From Euborellia annulipes (taxonomy: Eukaryota; Arthropoda; Insecta; Dermaptera; Anisolabididae): DNA of 64,000 bases. Under the pieces are notes generated by a model. It was not told where the DNA came from and made no database searches. It saw only the letters and a list, made by a program, of their open reading frames with translations. Shown piece after piece: positions 30,715 to 42,967 of the stretch (position 1 is its first letter; the number at the start of each line of letters is the position of its first letter). The stretch lies in the NCBI GenBank assembly GCA_023213315.1, contig JAKCPI010002620.1, positions 1-64,000 of the forward strand, read 5' to 3'. A program made the translations under genes and the position numbers.

Positions 30715-31976
30715 TATTTTAATTCCCAATTGATTTTAATTTTTATTAATTTTTGGAAGAATAGCTGGGCAAAAAGAAATTGAAATTGAACTCAAGCTCC
30801 AAAATACGTTTTCTTGTTTGCAGAATATATTTAAATCGTTTTTGTCTGAGGCCGAAAAAATCTCTGCTTATCATTCGCTATTGGCGTTTGCCACGCTCTG
30901 CTTGAGCCCCTTCCCGTCCTTGCGGAATGAAATTTTATACACTCAAAGAGGATCTTGTATTATTTTCGCCTCGAAATAAATTATATCTTTTTGAGTGATT
31001 AATTGTGGAGGGAAATATTCAAAAGGACCAAGAAAATAAGGGTCTGCCGCAGGTGGGCCCGAGCCAGTTGGAGGCCGAGACGCCAAGAGTTTTCATTTGT
31101 TATCATCTTTATATGAGCAATTAGGATAGATTTTCTTTTAGAGATTGCCTTGGGAGGATTTCTATTTAATAAGCCAATCGTTATGCCTAAATGAAGAACT
31201 TCTTTGCCCATAGCTTGGGGTACAAGCCGCCAATTTGTATTTAATCATTAATAACAAAAAGCTCTTTTCTCCGCCCCCCCCCCCCCCTCTTTATATTGGG
31301 ATTCCTAATAGTAATGGGAGGCCGGCCAAAAAATGGATTATAATCTACCCTATAATAATAATTTAAAGAATTTTAGTTATTTCAAGAGAGGGATGGAACC
31401 TTTTTCTCATTCTCCGGTATAATTAGATCTCTCTCTTTTAAAACGTTTGACTTTTAACGCTATTCTATTGGTCCCCTCATAGACATTGATATGTAAATGA
31501 TAATTATTTTAAATCCTAGAAAGAACAAAATAATTAAACTCCTTGACATATGTTGGGTGTAATTTTGTTAGACTGAAAAGATTTGTGACCAAATGACCAG
31601 ATGGTAGAAAAAAACAAAAACAAACAAACAAGAACGCTGCTCCTTGCTGCTTTTGTTAAAAGAATTCTCTCCTTTTGTTTTCCTTTATCAATCTCAATCT
31701 TCCTAAATTTGTTAGCGAATAAATTTCGAGATTTTTATTTTTTTTTCTCTCCAAATTTTTATCTAGAAATCAAAGATTTTGTTCTCTATTTATTAAATGA
31801 AAATAATTAAAATTTGAACCCTTGGCTCTAGTTGAAACATTATAGTTTAATGGAGCTAAATTCAGTTAAAGCACCAGTTTACTGGGTTAAAAAAGCCTTT
31901 GACCAGAGCACAGGTCAAAAATGGTTAAAACCGTCCAAAATTGGTTTCAACTTTACTTCCTCTCGCCTAAATATGT
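30715..31976. other. unique intronic sequence
   Basis: A ctgccgcaggtgggcccgag word at 31045 echoes the Helitron tail at 60730. C-run at 31276-31288. No gene recognised. Confidence 0.25.
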
Positions 31977-32310
31977 AATATATATGTAAAGCACAAATAT
32001 TGGGTTCATGTCAAAAATTTGATGTCGAGATTTTTTAGATGCTCTTTAAAATGTATATTCTCATTTTGCCCTTAAAATCTTTTGAAGCACACTATCCTTT
32101 TTTTTTTAACACACACACACACACAGTCTTTTCTGCAACTCAGGCCATATAAGACTTTTACGATAAACGTTGTTAATGAATATATATATTGGGGAGCCAG
32201 GCATTCTTATTTCGGCCGTTTGGTATACAAATATCCTACACAAAAAATCTGGTGTGACAAGCACAGAACGCAACTTTCAATTAGCGAATCTACAGTAGGA
32301 GAAAATTTGT
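31977..32310 (+). repeat. RA repeat, deleted, interrupted by a SINE 3' fragment
   Basis: gttcatgtcaaaaatttgat, then a jump to tttttagatgctctttaaaa; SINE tail at about 32099-32230 (minus); then aaaatctggtgtgacaagca. Confidence 0.65.
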
Positions 32311-32654
32311 GTGAACCAGCCTGGTACCTATATGTTTCTATGTATTATTTTTGTATATTAACTCTCTATATGTATTTTGGCACTCTTGTCACAAGTCATA
32401 CAAATACTGAACAATTTTTACTTTCTCCTACCTAAATATATATATATATATATTAATATTGCCTGGTGCGAATGCTGAGTGGCGAAAGTCGGAAAATTCC
32501 AATTTTTGAGTTAAGCCTAGCAAACGTTGCTAAAACGTCTTCCCCTTTGAGTGCCAGAGTTTCCATTCGTTGCTATTGATTCTGACCTATTCATCTGCTG
32601 CCCGCCTAGATGTTTATAAAACTTTCAGACGCCTCAGCAGGCGATATAAAATAT

Positions 32655-33065
32655 AGAGAAAGTATTACTTTCATGTCAAAAATTCCATGTCCAGATGTCC
32701 CCGAGTGGGTCCCGCAAAATGCTCTGTTCAATTCAAAGCATGAAGGAATTGAGCTACAAGGCTGAAATTTTATATTTAATTTAGGTACCCCCCCATTTGA
32801 ACAAAATCGGCCAAGTACTTTACTGATGTACTTTTTCAGTTTTGTTTGATTTCCTCAAAATTCGTTCCAACGATTTTGATTAAAATTTTAAAAATCAATT
32901 ATTCTTTAGATGCTCTTTAAAATGTATATTCTCATTTTGCCCTTAAATTTTGTTTGAACCACACTTTACTCTTGAACTTGATACGAAAGATAGGTTGCCA
33001 TGGTATCAAAATATAAATTAAATAAATTTTACGTCTTGGATTTCTTGGATCTACCGTACATATAA
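32655..33065 (+). repeat. RA repeat, old copy without 3' hairpin
   Basis: gagaaagtattactttcatg to gatctaccgtacatataata with many substitutions. Confidence 0.65.
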
Positions 33066-34124
33066 TATTAGAGTTTGAATCTACCTGGTAACTCTAAAAT
33101 TGCAACCCCCCCCCTCCTAGGTAGAGTCGGCGCCATGTGCTCGAGAGTGGAGCCGTCCGTGTCTTAGAATGTTTAGTCAACCAAATATTTTCTAAATACT
33201 GAAGGGGAAAAGACAAAGACAACGCTTCCCATTTACCTCATTAAAAAATAAAAGAATTTGCGAAAAAAAGGGGAGGCTCAGAAGAGGGGGGAAATAATTA
33301 TTCTAAATTTCCTATTCGGCCTGGGCCCATCCCAGGGAATGAGAGAAGAGAAGAGAGTCCGTGTCTCTCCTCTCTCCTCTCTCTTTTTACCTGGTCAGAA
33401 CACAAGTTGAGTTTTCATTGAATAGAACCAAAAAACTACAAAGAAAAGGCTTTGCTTGCTCTATTCTCTCTATCTTATGTTAGAGGTAAATAACCTTCTT
33501 TCTTCCAACGTAACTTCTCTCAAAGATTGTACAGGAATAATTGACAAAGTGTTTATAACTTAAAACGATCTTTTTTTTTTTTTTTTTTTTTGATGCTCAT
33601 TACCATGTTAAAGTAATAAAGCAGCAAGGGGCGAGGCGGAGGGGGAGATTCCGGTCAAAGGGCACGTGCCCTTCTTTTTTCTTCTTCCCTCCTGATCCTT
33701 CTAGCTTTTTGTTTCCCCCCCCCCTCTCTCATTCATGCATTGTCCATTGCTCGTGCTCCCCTTTTGGTTTTTGTTTTTGTACAGTACCAACAATTCTTAT
33801 TTTGGGTCGATTACAAACAAAATGTCCTCGTCGCCCGTCGCCCGTTTTCTCTTGCATTTGAATCATTTAACCTTAAATGTTGCTATATTATTGCCAGCCG
33901 GGTATGTGTCGTGATTGCATTGCAAGTGTGTGTGTGCCAATTAATAATATGCTTTTCTCAATTGTCTGTGTGCAGCTCTGAAGAAGGCATAGACCTTGGC
34001 TGCAACGTGTTTCTGGCTCCATCGCCATTTGTAGAAGCTTCGTAGTTTGAAGTTTCGGACCTAACAAAACACACATTTTGATTGTTATTTGGATGAAAAT
34101 TTAAAGCAAAAATCATAGTTTTTT
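33066..34124. other. unique intronic sequence
   Basis: Pyrimidine/purine-rich tracts at 33340-33390, a T-run at 33572-33592. CTGAAGA at 33978-33984 begins a decayed hammerhead-like core (GAAA replaced by GCAA). No gene recognised. Confidence 0.25.
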
Positions 34125-34821
34125 TACTTTCTCTTACCTATGTATATATGTAATATACATATATAGAGAGAAAGTATTGGTTTCATGTCAAAAATTCGAT
34201 GTCGAGATTTTGATGGATCTTCACGTTTTGAGGTCCCCTGAATCCAAAAAAGTGGTTTTCGCGACATGGTCTGTCTGTCTGTGTGTGTGTGTGTGGGTGG
34301 GTGGGTGGGTGTGTGTGTGTGTCTGTGTTCACTTTTAAGCATGAAGGAATTGAGCTATGAGGCTGAAATTTTATATTTAAGTTAAACACCCCCGGGACCG
34401 GAAAAATAAGCTTTTAATCAAAATCGGCCAAAGAGTACTAGTACTTACTTTACTGATGTACTTTTTCAGTTTTTTTCGATTTTCTCAAAATTCGCTCTAA
34501 CGATTTTGATTAAAATTCAAAAATCAATTATTTTTTAGATGCTCTTTCAAATGTATATTCTCGTTTTGCCCTCAAAATTGTTTGAAGACCACTTTACTCT
34601 TGCACTCCATAGAAAAGAGGAGAAATGGTTGCCATGGTAACAAAATATAAATATTTTCCCATACTTATAAATTTTACATCTGAATTCAAATATTCCCTAC
34701 TGCCGGGAACTAAATACATGTCGACACAAAAAATCTGGTGTGACAAGCACAGTACACAACTTTCGATTACCGAAGGTAAGAGAAAGTTGTGTGCTGTGCG
34801 ACAGTCACACCAGATTTTTTT
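34125..34821 (+). repeat. RA repeat, uninterrupted full-length type copy (697 bp)
   Basis: 5' hairpin TACTTTCTCTTACCTATG...AGAGAGAAAGTA. Then the fixed body order: cgatgtcgagattttgatgg, ggtctgtctgtctg, GT/GGGT microsatellite, cattttc-type pyrimidine words, aagagtactagtacttactt, gatgctctttcaaatgtata, ggttgccatggtaacaaaat, tgtcgacacaaaaaatctgg. Finally a 3' hairpin of about 90 bp closing in agtcacaccagatttttt. No protein coding is evident. Confidence 0.85.
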
Positions 34822-34829
34822 GACATCTG

Positions 34830-36740
34830 AAGCCAACTGAAATTCTCTACCTGAGAAAATAAAGTCTAATAGAGATGCTGTGATGCTTCCCCTCTCGGCT
34901 TCTCTGAGCTGCTTGCTCCATCACAGATATTTGCCAAATTGTGGCACTAGTATTTTCTCTTCAAGGCCGACTTGTCATCCTCTTTAATTCGATCTATGTG
35001 GTTGCAAGCGAAGCTCCTGTCATTCTTTCCTTATCTGTCCCAATTTTATAATCTCTACAATATCAATAAGCTCTCTATCTCTTCTATACAGGCCTACGAG
35101 CAGTGGCTCGTGAATACAAGAGGTCGCATGCGACCTTTGAGTCACGGGTTGGCACGCCTGCTCTAAACGTTTGAACTTTAATTATACATGTGTGCATGAC
35201 CCCACCCCTCTTGATTTAAATACCTCCCCCCCCCCCCCCTCCTTATCATTATTGGCATTTGTCACAATCTCCAAATTCTTGGCCCGCAAATTGCCGAAAC
35301 GTCTCTTAAATCTATTTTCTCTTACCATATCTAAAAAAACAAAATTATCCTAAATCTGTGTTTTTTTTTTATCATTGACAATAAATTTAAATATTATTAA
35401 AGCCAATGGCTGCACAGCATTTATCGTGATAATTTTATTTAACTAAAGGGAGGGAGGGAGGGCATATGTTTCCATTTTGATTATAATCGTATTTCATTAT
35501 TAAAACAAGAGGGAAATTAAAAAATAAATATTTATTGATGATTCATTTAAATAGAATATTTATAAATAAATAAATAATGGCTAAGTAGCTAGCGAGCCTC
35601 TTCTAAGCGTCATAATTATAGTTAGCTGCTTGCTGTCAAGTTGTTTAATTTATTATTCATTTCTATCCCATTAATTTGCTGTGTAACAAAAGTCTAATGA
35701 TGTTGTTGTTGTTGTTGTTCTAACTTGTTCTAATAATAATTTATCAAAAAAAAAAATTCCCATTGTTATCTTGATGATTATTTTTAATATTTTCTCCTAT
35801 CGAGATTTTAACTGAAATACCCGTTTCGAGTATCGCTTACGTCAGGGCTCGGCAAAAGTGAAGAGGAAATATTTTAAAGGAGCCTTTGCAACCGACGGGC
35901 GAAACTTGAGAAATGATATTCTCTGAACGCCTAATCTTTGATTTGATTTGGGACTTCTGGCGGGGGTGGACACCGGCAATTTTCTTTCCTCAAATGCTCT
36001 GATTCCGGGCCTCGAGACTCATTTTATTGTGCATATTATATTTGAATTGGCTACCAAACATTTGAAATAAATAGCGATGTGTCTAAATGGCCTTAGATGG
36101 ATGCCGAAAAAGATAAATAAAAATTCATAGGCTCTTGCATATTCAGGGGATTTTTTCTGCCGCCCTTTAGAACTCGCTCAGTCACACGATACTTGATTAA
36201 TTATTTTAAAAATTTGAGTAACTGATAATGAATGATAAACAAAATCAATTATTTATCAATTCACCGTTAGAAGAGAGAGAGAGAGGGAGATAACATCTTT
36301 CCCCCACTCTGGTTTCACTATTTACTCTCGTTTCGATAGTATGTACTGCACGAGTGCGTAGCCTATATCTAGTATAAATATAAATACACACAGATGATGG
36401 ATGTCAGTAACATCCGCGACGACACGCGCATCGCGGAGGGTGGGGGGGGGGGGGGCTTCTCTGCCTCCACCCTTCGTTCATTCCTTTACACACACTTAGT
36501 CAATATCAATTAATCATAATAAACAGTTAGAGCATGAATTGGTGAAGATAAGTGAGAGCTGCAGGTTCTTAATTCTTATTTATCTCATAGCATCAACATG
36601 TCTCTCTCATTCAGAATTATTTTTATTTAATTTATTAGCTCGCAATTTTTTTTTTTTTTTTTTATTTCGAAGCAACGTTAAAATATAATATTTTAAAGAA
36701 AGAGAAAAAGAGAATCAAAATGGATTTATAAACTGCTAAC
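34830..36740. other. unique intronic sequence
   Basis: (TTG)n at 35702-35719. Minus-strand CTGACG...ACTCGAAACGGG at 35812-35847. Plus-strand TTGCCGAAACGTC at 35292-35304 without its left half. (G)n at 36440. No gene recognised. Confidence 0.25.
35812..35847 (-). ncRNA. hammerhead-like core, variant
   Basis: Minus strand GCCC-TGACGTA-AG..CT-CGAAAC-GGGT. The flanking GCCC and GGGT pair. The CUGANGA core has a one-base insertion and stem II is short. Confidence 0.25.
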
Positions 36741-36741
36741 T

Positions 36742-37125
36742 CAGGTGATTTTTTGTGTCGACATATATTTAGTTTCCGCCGATATATTAAAAAAAACACA
36801 CACTTTTTTCCCATTCACACACACACACACACATACACACAGTCTTTCCGGCAAATTAAGTCATTTAAGACTTTTTACGATACCCATTATTTGTAAATAT
36901 ATCTATCTATATATAGGTCCAGGCATTCTTATTTAAGCCATTTAGTATCCAAATGGCTTAAATAAAATGATCAGACTGCCTGGAATCCGAACCCTCGACT
37001 CTCGGTATACAAGGCAGGCGCGCTACCAACTACACCAAGCCCGAGAGCCCGCCGATATATTAGAATTCATGATGTAAAATTTATAAGCATGGGGAAATAT
37101 TTATATTTTGTTACCATGTCAACCA
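36742..37125 (-). repeat. RA repeat, 3' subterminal part, split by a SINE
   Basis: ttgtgtcgacatatatttag, then the SINE, then aattcatgatgtaaaattta to ccatgtcaaccatttctc. Confidence 0.75.
36790..37048 (-). repeat. tRNA-derived SINE, full-length, in RA
   Basis: Exact 14-bp target duplication CCGCCGATATATTA at 36776-36789 and 37049-37062. Tail (CA)n-rich, B box ccgaaccctcga slightly mutated. Confidence 0.88.
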
Positions 37126-37159
37126 TTTCTCACACAGACATCATTCTAACGCCGGCCAA

Positions 37160-37385
37160 GCCCTCGGGGCTTGGCGTAGAGGTTAGCGTGCTAACCTCGT
37201 ATACCAAACATCGCGGGTTCGGACCCCAGGCAGTCCGATGATTTTATTTAAGCCATTTGGATGCCAAATGGCTTAAATAAGAATGCCTGGACCCTAATAT
37301 AGAAAAATTCATAAATAACGGTTATCGTCAAAGTCTTATATGGCCTAAGTTGCCGAAAAGACTGTGTGAATGAGAAAAAAGTGTG

Positions 37386-37418
<33 letters not shown>
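37160..37418 (+). repeat. tRNA-derived SINE, full-length type copy
   Basis: Head gccctcggggcttggcgtag (A box region), cgcgggttcggaccccaggc (B box region), tttggatgccaaatggctta hairpin, ataacggttatcgtcaaagt, tgccgaaaagactgtgtgaa, tail and about 28 A. An 11-bp duplication ACGCCGGCCAA flanks it. By position the anticodon-loop equivalent carries CGT. Confidence 0.9.
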
Positions 37419-37420
<2 letters not shown>

Positions 37421-37559
37421 GCCGGCCAACCACGATCGCTCCATCCGTCCAAAATGGAGCGATGTCACTCCAAAAACTGGCAGTGAGTGGGGAAAACAAA
37501 TGAATATCGTGTAGTGAATGGATGAGATCCATTTGGATCGATCGTGAATGCCCGGCTTA

Positions 37560-37690
37560 AAATGTACTTAAAAGGATTCAGGGGACCTCAAAACGTGTAC
37601 ATCCATCAAAATCTCGACATCGAATTTTTGACATGAATCCAATACTTTCTCTCTCTATATATTAACATCTATAGAGGTAAAAAGAAAATA
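37560..37690 (-). repeat. RA repeat, 5' end
   Basis: attcaggggacctcaaaacg to tactttctctctctatatat and gaggtaaaaagaaaat. Confidence 0.75.
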
Positions 37691-37699
37691 GTCAAGTTT

Positions 37700-38335
37700 A
37701 AAATAAATTCCTTGAAATGATTTTCACCAAAACTTGATTTCTCAGGGGGGGGGGGTCAACGAATGCTCATTAACGCGCCTTTAACAGGAGTCATTCGTTC
37801 TTTGATTGATTCAATTGCTCTTAAACATTCGACCAGCCCCTCGGGCCAAAGGAAGCGCTTCGCTAATGCAAAACAAGAGCAGCACTGGGGGCGGGCGGCA
37901 ACTCGTTAAACACAAACCCTCTTGACCTCAACAACATTAAGAGATTTAATTTTTATCAGATAAATGATAAAAAGAAGTATTTTTTTTTTATCTTATTCTT
38001 GTTCTGCTTCATTTGTTATCTTTATTAAATTGATAAAAAAAAAAAAAATGAGACCAAAAGAGAGAGAGAGAGTTAATGAGATTTTAACTTTTTTTTTTAA
38101 CTTCTAAACATATTATGTAAATCAGCAAATTATCCAATTAATTTTTTTTCTTCATCATCATCATCATCTTGAATGAATTACAAGTGTTTTATCTCGGATT
38201 TAATGAATTATTATTATTATTAAACAAATAGGCTATCTCTCTCTGTCATTTGATATTTAATCTCCCACTTCATTTTTTACTCTTCTTCTCTTCTTCTTTA
38301 ATCTCTATTTATTTATTGGAAATTAATCAATTTTT

Positions 38336-38376
<41 letters not shown>

Positions 38377-38680
38377 AAGATTTAATGGCATTTGGAGTTG
38401 GGGCGTCTTCTTCTTCCTTGCTCATAAACGAGACTTAGATATGGCTATGACTGATCAATAGAGACCGGATTTTAAGCAAAGTGCTTATTGCTGAATTTTA
38501 TAAGCAACCATTAAATATTTAATTTCTACACGAATTACGAAAAACTAAGCGTATTGAGATTGCATTTTTTATGCTTTTTTTGAGTTTTCATGCTTTTTTC
38601 CCTTCCGTGCTTATTTGAACTTATTTTACGAATATTTATAATTTTTTATTAAAACACCCTTTTGTTCCATTCCCACAAGG
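37700..38680. other. AT-rich intronic sequence with long T-run
   Basis: T-run of about 33 at 38340-38372, (AT)-rich and (GAGA) tracts. No gene recognised. Confidence 0.3.
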
Positions 38681-38688
38681 GGCGTATA

Positions 38689-38895
38689 TAAGGGGGGGGG
38701 CCGAGGGAGAGGATGGACAAATGCAATTTTGTCCGAAACGTCTCCCTTTCGGCATTTGACATCCAAAGGCTCTCTTTATTTGCTGCACCTCTACTTGTTC
38801 TTTTCCATTCCAAACATCAACAGCAACTTCTCTTCAACTTTTATATTAAAATTAATTACATCCTTTGCCCCCCCCCCCCCCCTTGTATCTGCCAT
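38689..38895. mobile_element. hAT-like end pair enclosing a hammerhead-like motif
   Basis: Left AAGGGGCGTATATAAGG (as in 26218) and right CCCTTGTATCTGCCATTG resemble hAT-type ends. No matching 8-bp duplication found, so the pairing is uncertain. Confidence 0.35.
38701..38752 (+). ncRNA. hammerhead-like motif with strong flanking helix
   Basis: GAGGA-T, stem II GGACAAA...TTTGTCC (7 bp), GAA-ACGT-C. The flanks CCGAGGGA and TCCCTTTCGG pair (8 bp with a TT bulge), i.e. stem I. The first two core bases (CU) are missing, so this copy is probably inactive. Confidence 0.4.
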
Positions 38896-38899
38896 TGGC

Positions 38900-40690
38900 A
38901 TGAGTAGAAATTGCTTCTGAGATGCTTTTTTTCAACTTTTATGCTTATTTAACAGCTTTTTAAGCACTTTTTTTCCATTTTTTTTAATGCTTTTTTTGTC
39001 CGGTCTTTATTGACCAATATATTGACATTTGTCGACAAGATTGGGCATGGAGAGGGGACTGTTTGAATTTATTTGTACATTGTCTTATTATATCTTTTTC
39101 TATTATTGATAAAATAAAATTAAATTGATTAATAAACTTGTGAAAGTTCTTCTACTCCTCAATTCAAATATTTTGTAAAAAATCCCCTCCTGGTCCTTGG
39201 AAGAATATCAGGGAATCAAAACTCTTCTTCCCCGCCTGTTGCTTAGAGAACAAGAGAGCAGCTACTTGTCGTTTCTTTCGTTGCCTAGGAATCCAACCTT
39301 TATAAGAAATCAACGAAGCGACTCGAGTCGTTGCAAAGCTATTGCACCTCGAGGATGCTAGTGCTAGCTAGCTAGCGCCCCATACAAACAGATCAGAGGG
39401 GGGGGGCACCCGCCCTTGACGCCCCTCGATACCGACTTAGGGCATCCAAGGTATAAGGAATAGCCCATCCACGGTGATTTTATCATCTTCTTTCCATTGT
39501 TTGTCTAAAAAAAGTGATAGTTTCCTTTTAAAATTATATTACAACTTGAATTCTACTATTTAAAATGAATTTATTATAAAAAATATTATACTACGGCTTT
39601 TTATCTAAATCTCCGGCTTTTTTTTAATTTCATAATAAATTCATTGTATAAAAAAGGTCGAACGAAAAACGCCCCCTCCCCCAGCCCTCAAAGACCAGTT
39701 ACGCCCCTGACTCAGATCAGTCTGAAATATTATGAATCGAGAGAACCGAAACCCTTTGGCAAAAAAATAAAACAAAACACGTCTTTTAGGAAAGTCTCGT
39801 GCCATTTTTTAATTTAACCGGTATTCAAACGACTGGGGGAAAGGGAAAAATAAACACCCTAAAGGGCTGAACATTTTTTTATTTTTATTATTAATCTATG
39901 TAAATTGCGTTTTTTTACCAGGGATCTGTTATAAAATAAAATCAACACCTCTGATTTCAATTTAATAATTATGATTAATGATGTTATAAATAAAAACTAA
40001 AAGATGCTGCGGGAAGGTTCTCTCTCAGCCGAGGGGGCATCTCACAAGTCAGTCGATTCTGAGTGAGCTAAGCAGAGGCGATTTCTTTTCATTAAATTTT
40101 GCGAAATTTGCTCTCAAATGTGGAGGCGGCTCGAACTTGATCGAATTGATATTCTTTTTTATTTCGCATCTCCCCCTGCCATTTAAGCCCTTTGGTTCTT
40201 AACAGGTTTCCCTTTGAAAAGAAAAAGAACTGCAACAAAATCGCCTTTCTTCTCTCTCTCGAGTTGTTTGTAGAAAAAGCTTGCACTTTGCAGGCTACGG
40301 TATTTTAATTTGGTTCCCATTTATTTATTTATTTTGCACTTTCTTTTCGTGCCTCCTTCTATGACTTCTTTTTGAAAATTTTTCGCCAGCATGGGATATT
40401 ATAAACAAAGAGCCTAAATAGTTAGAATCATCAAATGGACCATCGTAGAGTAGACCATTTAACGCTGTCTAGACCTCTTTGATGGAAACCAAGAAATTCC
40501 TTCATCATTTCCGAGAACTATTTATTAGGCCTATATGCATTTACCCTTATTTTATTCCTTCGAGACCCAGAGGTCCAACTCATTTTTTCGAGTGTTTTTG
40601 TATTATTTCGGCCCTATAGAGAAATGGATGTTTTAGGAGTTGGAGGGAAGGGAAGTAAAAATTTCTTCGAGTTTTGGAGGTTTTCGACTT
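38900..40690. other. unique intronic sequence
   Basis: Apart from the element at 39397-39712, no repeat family or gene is recognised. Confidence 0.25.
39397..39712. mobile_element. possible hAT-type element, 316 bp
   Basis: Exact 8-bp direct repeat CAGATCAG at 39389-39396 and 39713-39720. The right end CCAGTTACGCCCCTGACT is hAT-like. The left end (a G-run then cacccgccc) is degenerate. Confidence 0.45.
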
Positions 40691-40713
40691 AACGATCGAG
40701 GTTCTACTGTAGC
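40685..40713. mobile_element. pogo/Tigger-like right end
   Basis: CGACTTAACGATCGAGGTTC then TACTGTA. The partner left end was not found. Confidence 0.4.
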
Positions 40714-40899
40714 AGCCTAAATATTACCTTTGGCCTTTGAGCAACCAAAAACACAAGACTTTGTAGGAAAGTTTATCTGTCCAAGATGGGAGTCGGTCTA
40801 CTGATATTGGCTACAAACATATTTCCTCTTGATAGAGAAATTGCATTGCCATCTATTAAGGGGCTACAACCATTGTTTGACACGGGCCCTCCACCAAAT

Positions 40900-40960
40900 A
40901 ATTTGTTTGCACTGATGATGACTAGGCGTGATGCCAGTCGAAATATTTGCTAATTAAAGA
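40900..40960 (+). ncRNA. hammerhead-ribozyme-like core, canonical CTGATGA
   Basis: TTTGCA, CTGATGA (40912-40918), T, stem II GACT-A-GGC-GTGAT-GCC-AGTC (7 bp with a bulge), GAAA (40940-40943), giving GAA-ATAT-T, then TGC, which pairs with the upstream GCA. All core positions are present, and ATAT replaces ACGT while staying palindromic. Confidence 0.55.
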
Positions 40961-41029
40961 TGATGTGAGAGGGTCCATCAATTGCTGGCTTTTATTCTCC
41001 GGTCCTTTCCTTATAAATATTTTCACAAA

Positions 41030-41172
41030 TAAATTTTACATTTTGAAAATCGAATGTACCGTACTGTCGGTGCCTAAATGTGTCGACACAACAAATCTGG
41101 TGTGACAAGCACAGTACACAACTTTCTCTTGCCGAAGGGTATGCTGTTCGCCAGCCACCCCAGATTTTTTAA
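41030..41172 (+). repeat. RA repeat, 3' end
   Basis: aaattttacattttgaaaat to tgtcgacacaacaaatctgg. The hairpin ends cgccagccaccccagatttt. Confidence 0.7.
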
Positions 41173-41581
41173 TAAAATTTCTCCTAAATGAACGGCGCTC
41201 TTCTCGGCTCATTTTCGTCTTCATTTATCTCGTTTAAGGGGGACGCAATTTGCTTCCAGAGAGAGCACGCCAATCCTTCCTATTCATTTAGATATTACCC
41301 TTACGGAGGGGAGCGAAACTATTTGCATATCGATTCAGAAGGGGGAGAGAAAAGAGAAAAGCTTTTTTATCAATTTCAATTTATTTAGAGAAGTCAAAAA
41401 AAAAACACCAAGGAAGAGAGAGACAGAGACAACAAACTCTTTATTCATTGATTTAATTCATTTTAAAAAGAAAATCATAAGGTGATAAATATTTTAAAAT
41501 CTGGTCTTTTGTGCCCACGTATAACAAACACGCTTTTGCTCGCGCTTAAATATTCAACAACACAGAAATTATTTCTCTCTT

Positions 41582-42186
41582 TTTACTTTCTCTTTCCTAT
41601 ATATAAATATATATGGAGAGAAAGTATTGGATTCATGTCAAAAATTGAATGTCGAGATTTTGATGTATTTTCATGTTTTGAGATCCCCAGAGTCCAGAAA
41701 AGGGGTGTGTGTTCAATTTAAAGCATAAAGGAATTGAGCTAGGAGGTTGAAATTTTATATTTAAGTTAGACCGGCCACCCCCCTGAGGCGTAAAAATAAG
41801 CTTTTGATCAAAATCGGCCAAAAGGCACTAGTACTTTACTGATATAGGCCTATTTTTTCAGTTTTTTTGGATTTTCTCAAAATTCGCTCAAACGATTTTG
41901 ATTAAAATTCAAAAATCATTTATTAGATGCTCTTTAAAGAGTATATTCACATTTTGGCATTGAAATCTTATGAAGCACACTTCATAGGAAAGATAGGAGG
42001 CCATGTTAACAAAATATTAATATTAATATAAATATTTTCCCATATTTATAAATTTTACATCTTGAATGTACCGTACTGTCGGAAACTATATATCTGGGCA
42101 CAAACAAATTTTGTGTGCAAGCACAGGACACAATTTTCGATTAGCGATTTCGATGTGTGCTGTGCGACCAGTTGCACCATGTTTTT
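41582..42186 (+). repeat. RA repeat, full-length but diverged
   Basis: 5' hairpin ttactttctctttcctatat...gagagaaagtattgg. Decayed 3' hairpin ending gcgaccagttgcaccatgtt. Confidence 0.75.
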
Positions 42187-42199
42187 AATTGATAGCTCC

Positions 42200-42825
42200 T
42201 GGTGCGCATCCCGTCCCAGGCGAAAGAATTAATTCCATTTGAACGGGTCTAAAAAGATGTTTTGGTCGCAATTCGATCAAAGGCGTGGAGGGAGATGGAG
42301 GGAGGTAGAGGGGTGAAAAGAAAATGCGGGCACAAATCAACCAACTCCCCTCGATCTCGGAATCTCCCTTCTCCGTCTGTTATTTGATTTCTCACCTGCC
42401 CTTCAAGTTGTTTATTTATTTATTAATGGATCTTTTCTCTATATAATGTATAAGTTAATATAAAAATTCCTTTGCAACGGTTATAGGATATAGCAAATAA
42501 AATAATGCAGAAATTTCCTCCCTAATAGGTCTTTGTTTTTTTGTCTCGTTTATTTCAGGTAAGCCGTTGTGTTTAATTGTCAAAGAAAAGAGGCATAGGA
42601 ACACATAATCGGCAAAGAGAGAGGAGAGAGAGAGCAACGAACGAATCAAGAGAGAGAGAAGCGTGAGAAAAGTTGCTGACCTTCGGAGGCTGAGAGAATG
42701 TGTAGCCTATGTGATGACGTTCACTACTACCTCTACTCTCTACTCTCTTTCTTTTTCTATTTCTGGCAATTCAAAAAATCTCTCCCCCCCCCCCCTAGAG
42801 TTGTTGACAAATGCAAATGATGGTA
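42200..42825. other. unique intronic sequence
   Basis: GAGA-rich tracts around 42615-42660. No gene recognised. Confidence 0.25.
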
Positions 42826-42829
42826 GTCA

Positions 42830-42910
42830 AGTCTCGGTGCCTGGGTTCGGATCCCAGGCAGTCCGATGAATTTATTTAAATCATTTGTATTCCAAAATAA
42901 ATATGCCACC
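42830..42910 (+). repeat. tRNA-derived SINE fragment
   Basis: cctgggttcggatcccaggc (B-box region) and cagtccgatgaatttattta. Confidence 0.6.
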
Positions 42911-42967
42911 CCACATGCATGTATTTTATTTAAATGATGAGTATCGTATAGAGTCTAAATGCCAAGA

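Noticed and set aside
37160..37235. Functional tRNA gene
   Set aside because: A and B boxes are present, but the anticodon and acceptor stems do not pair and the sequence continues into a SINE body with A-tail and target duplication.
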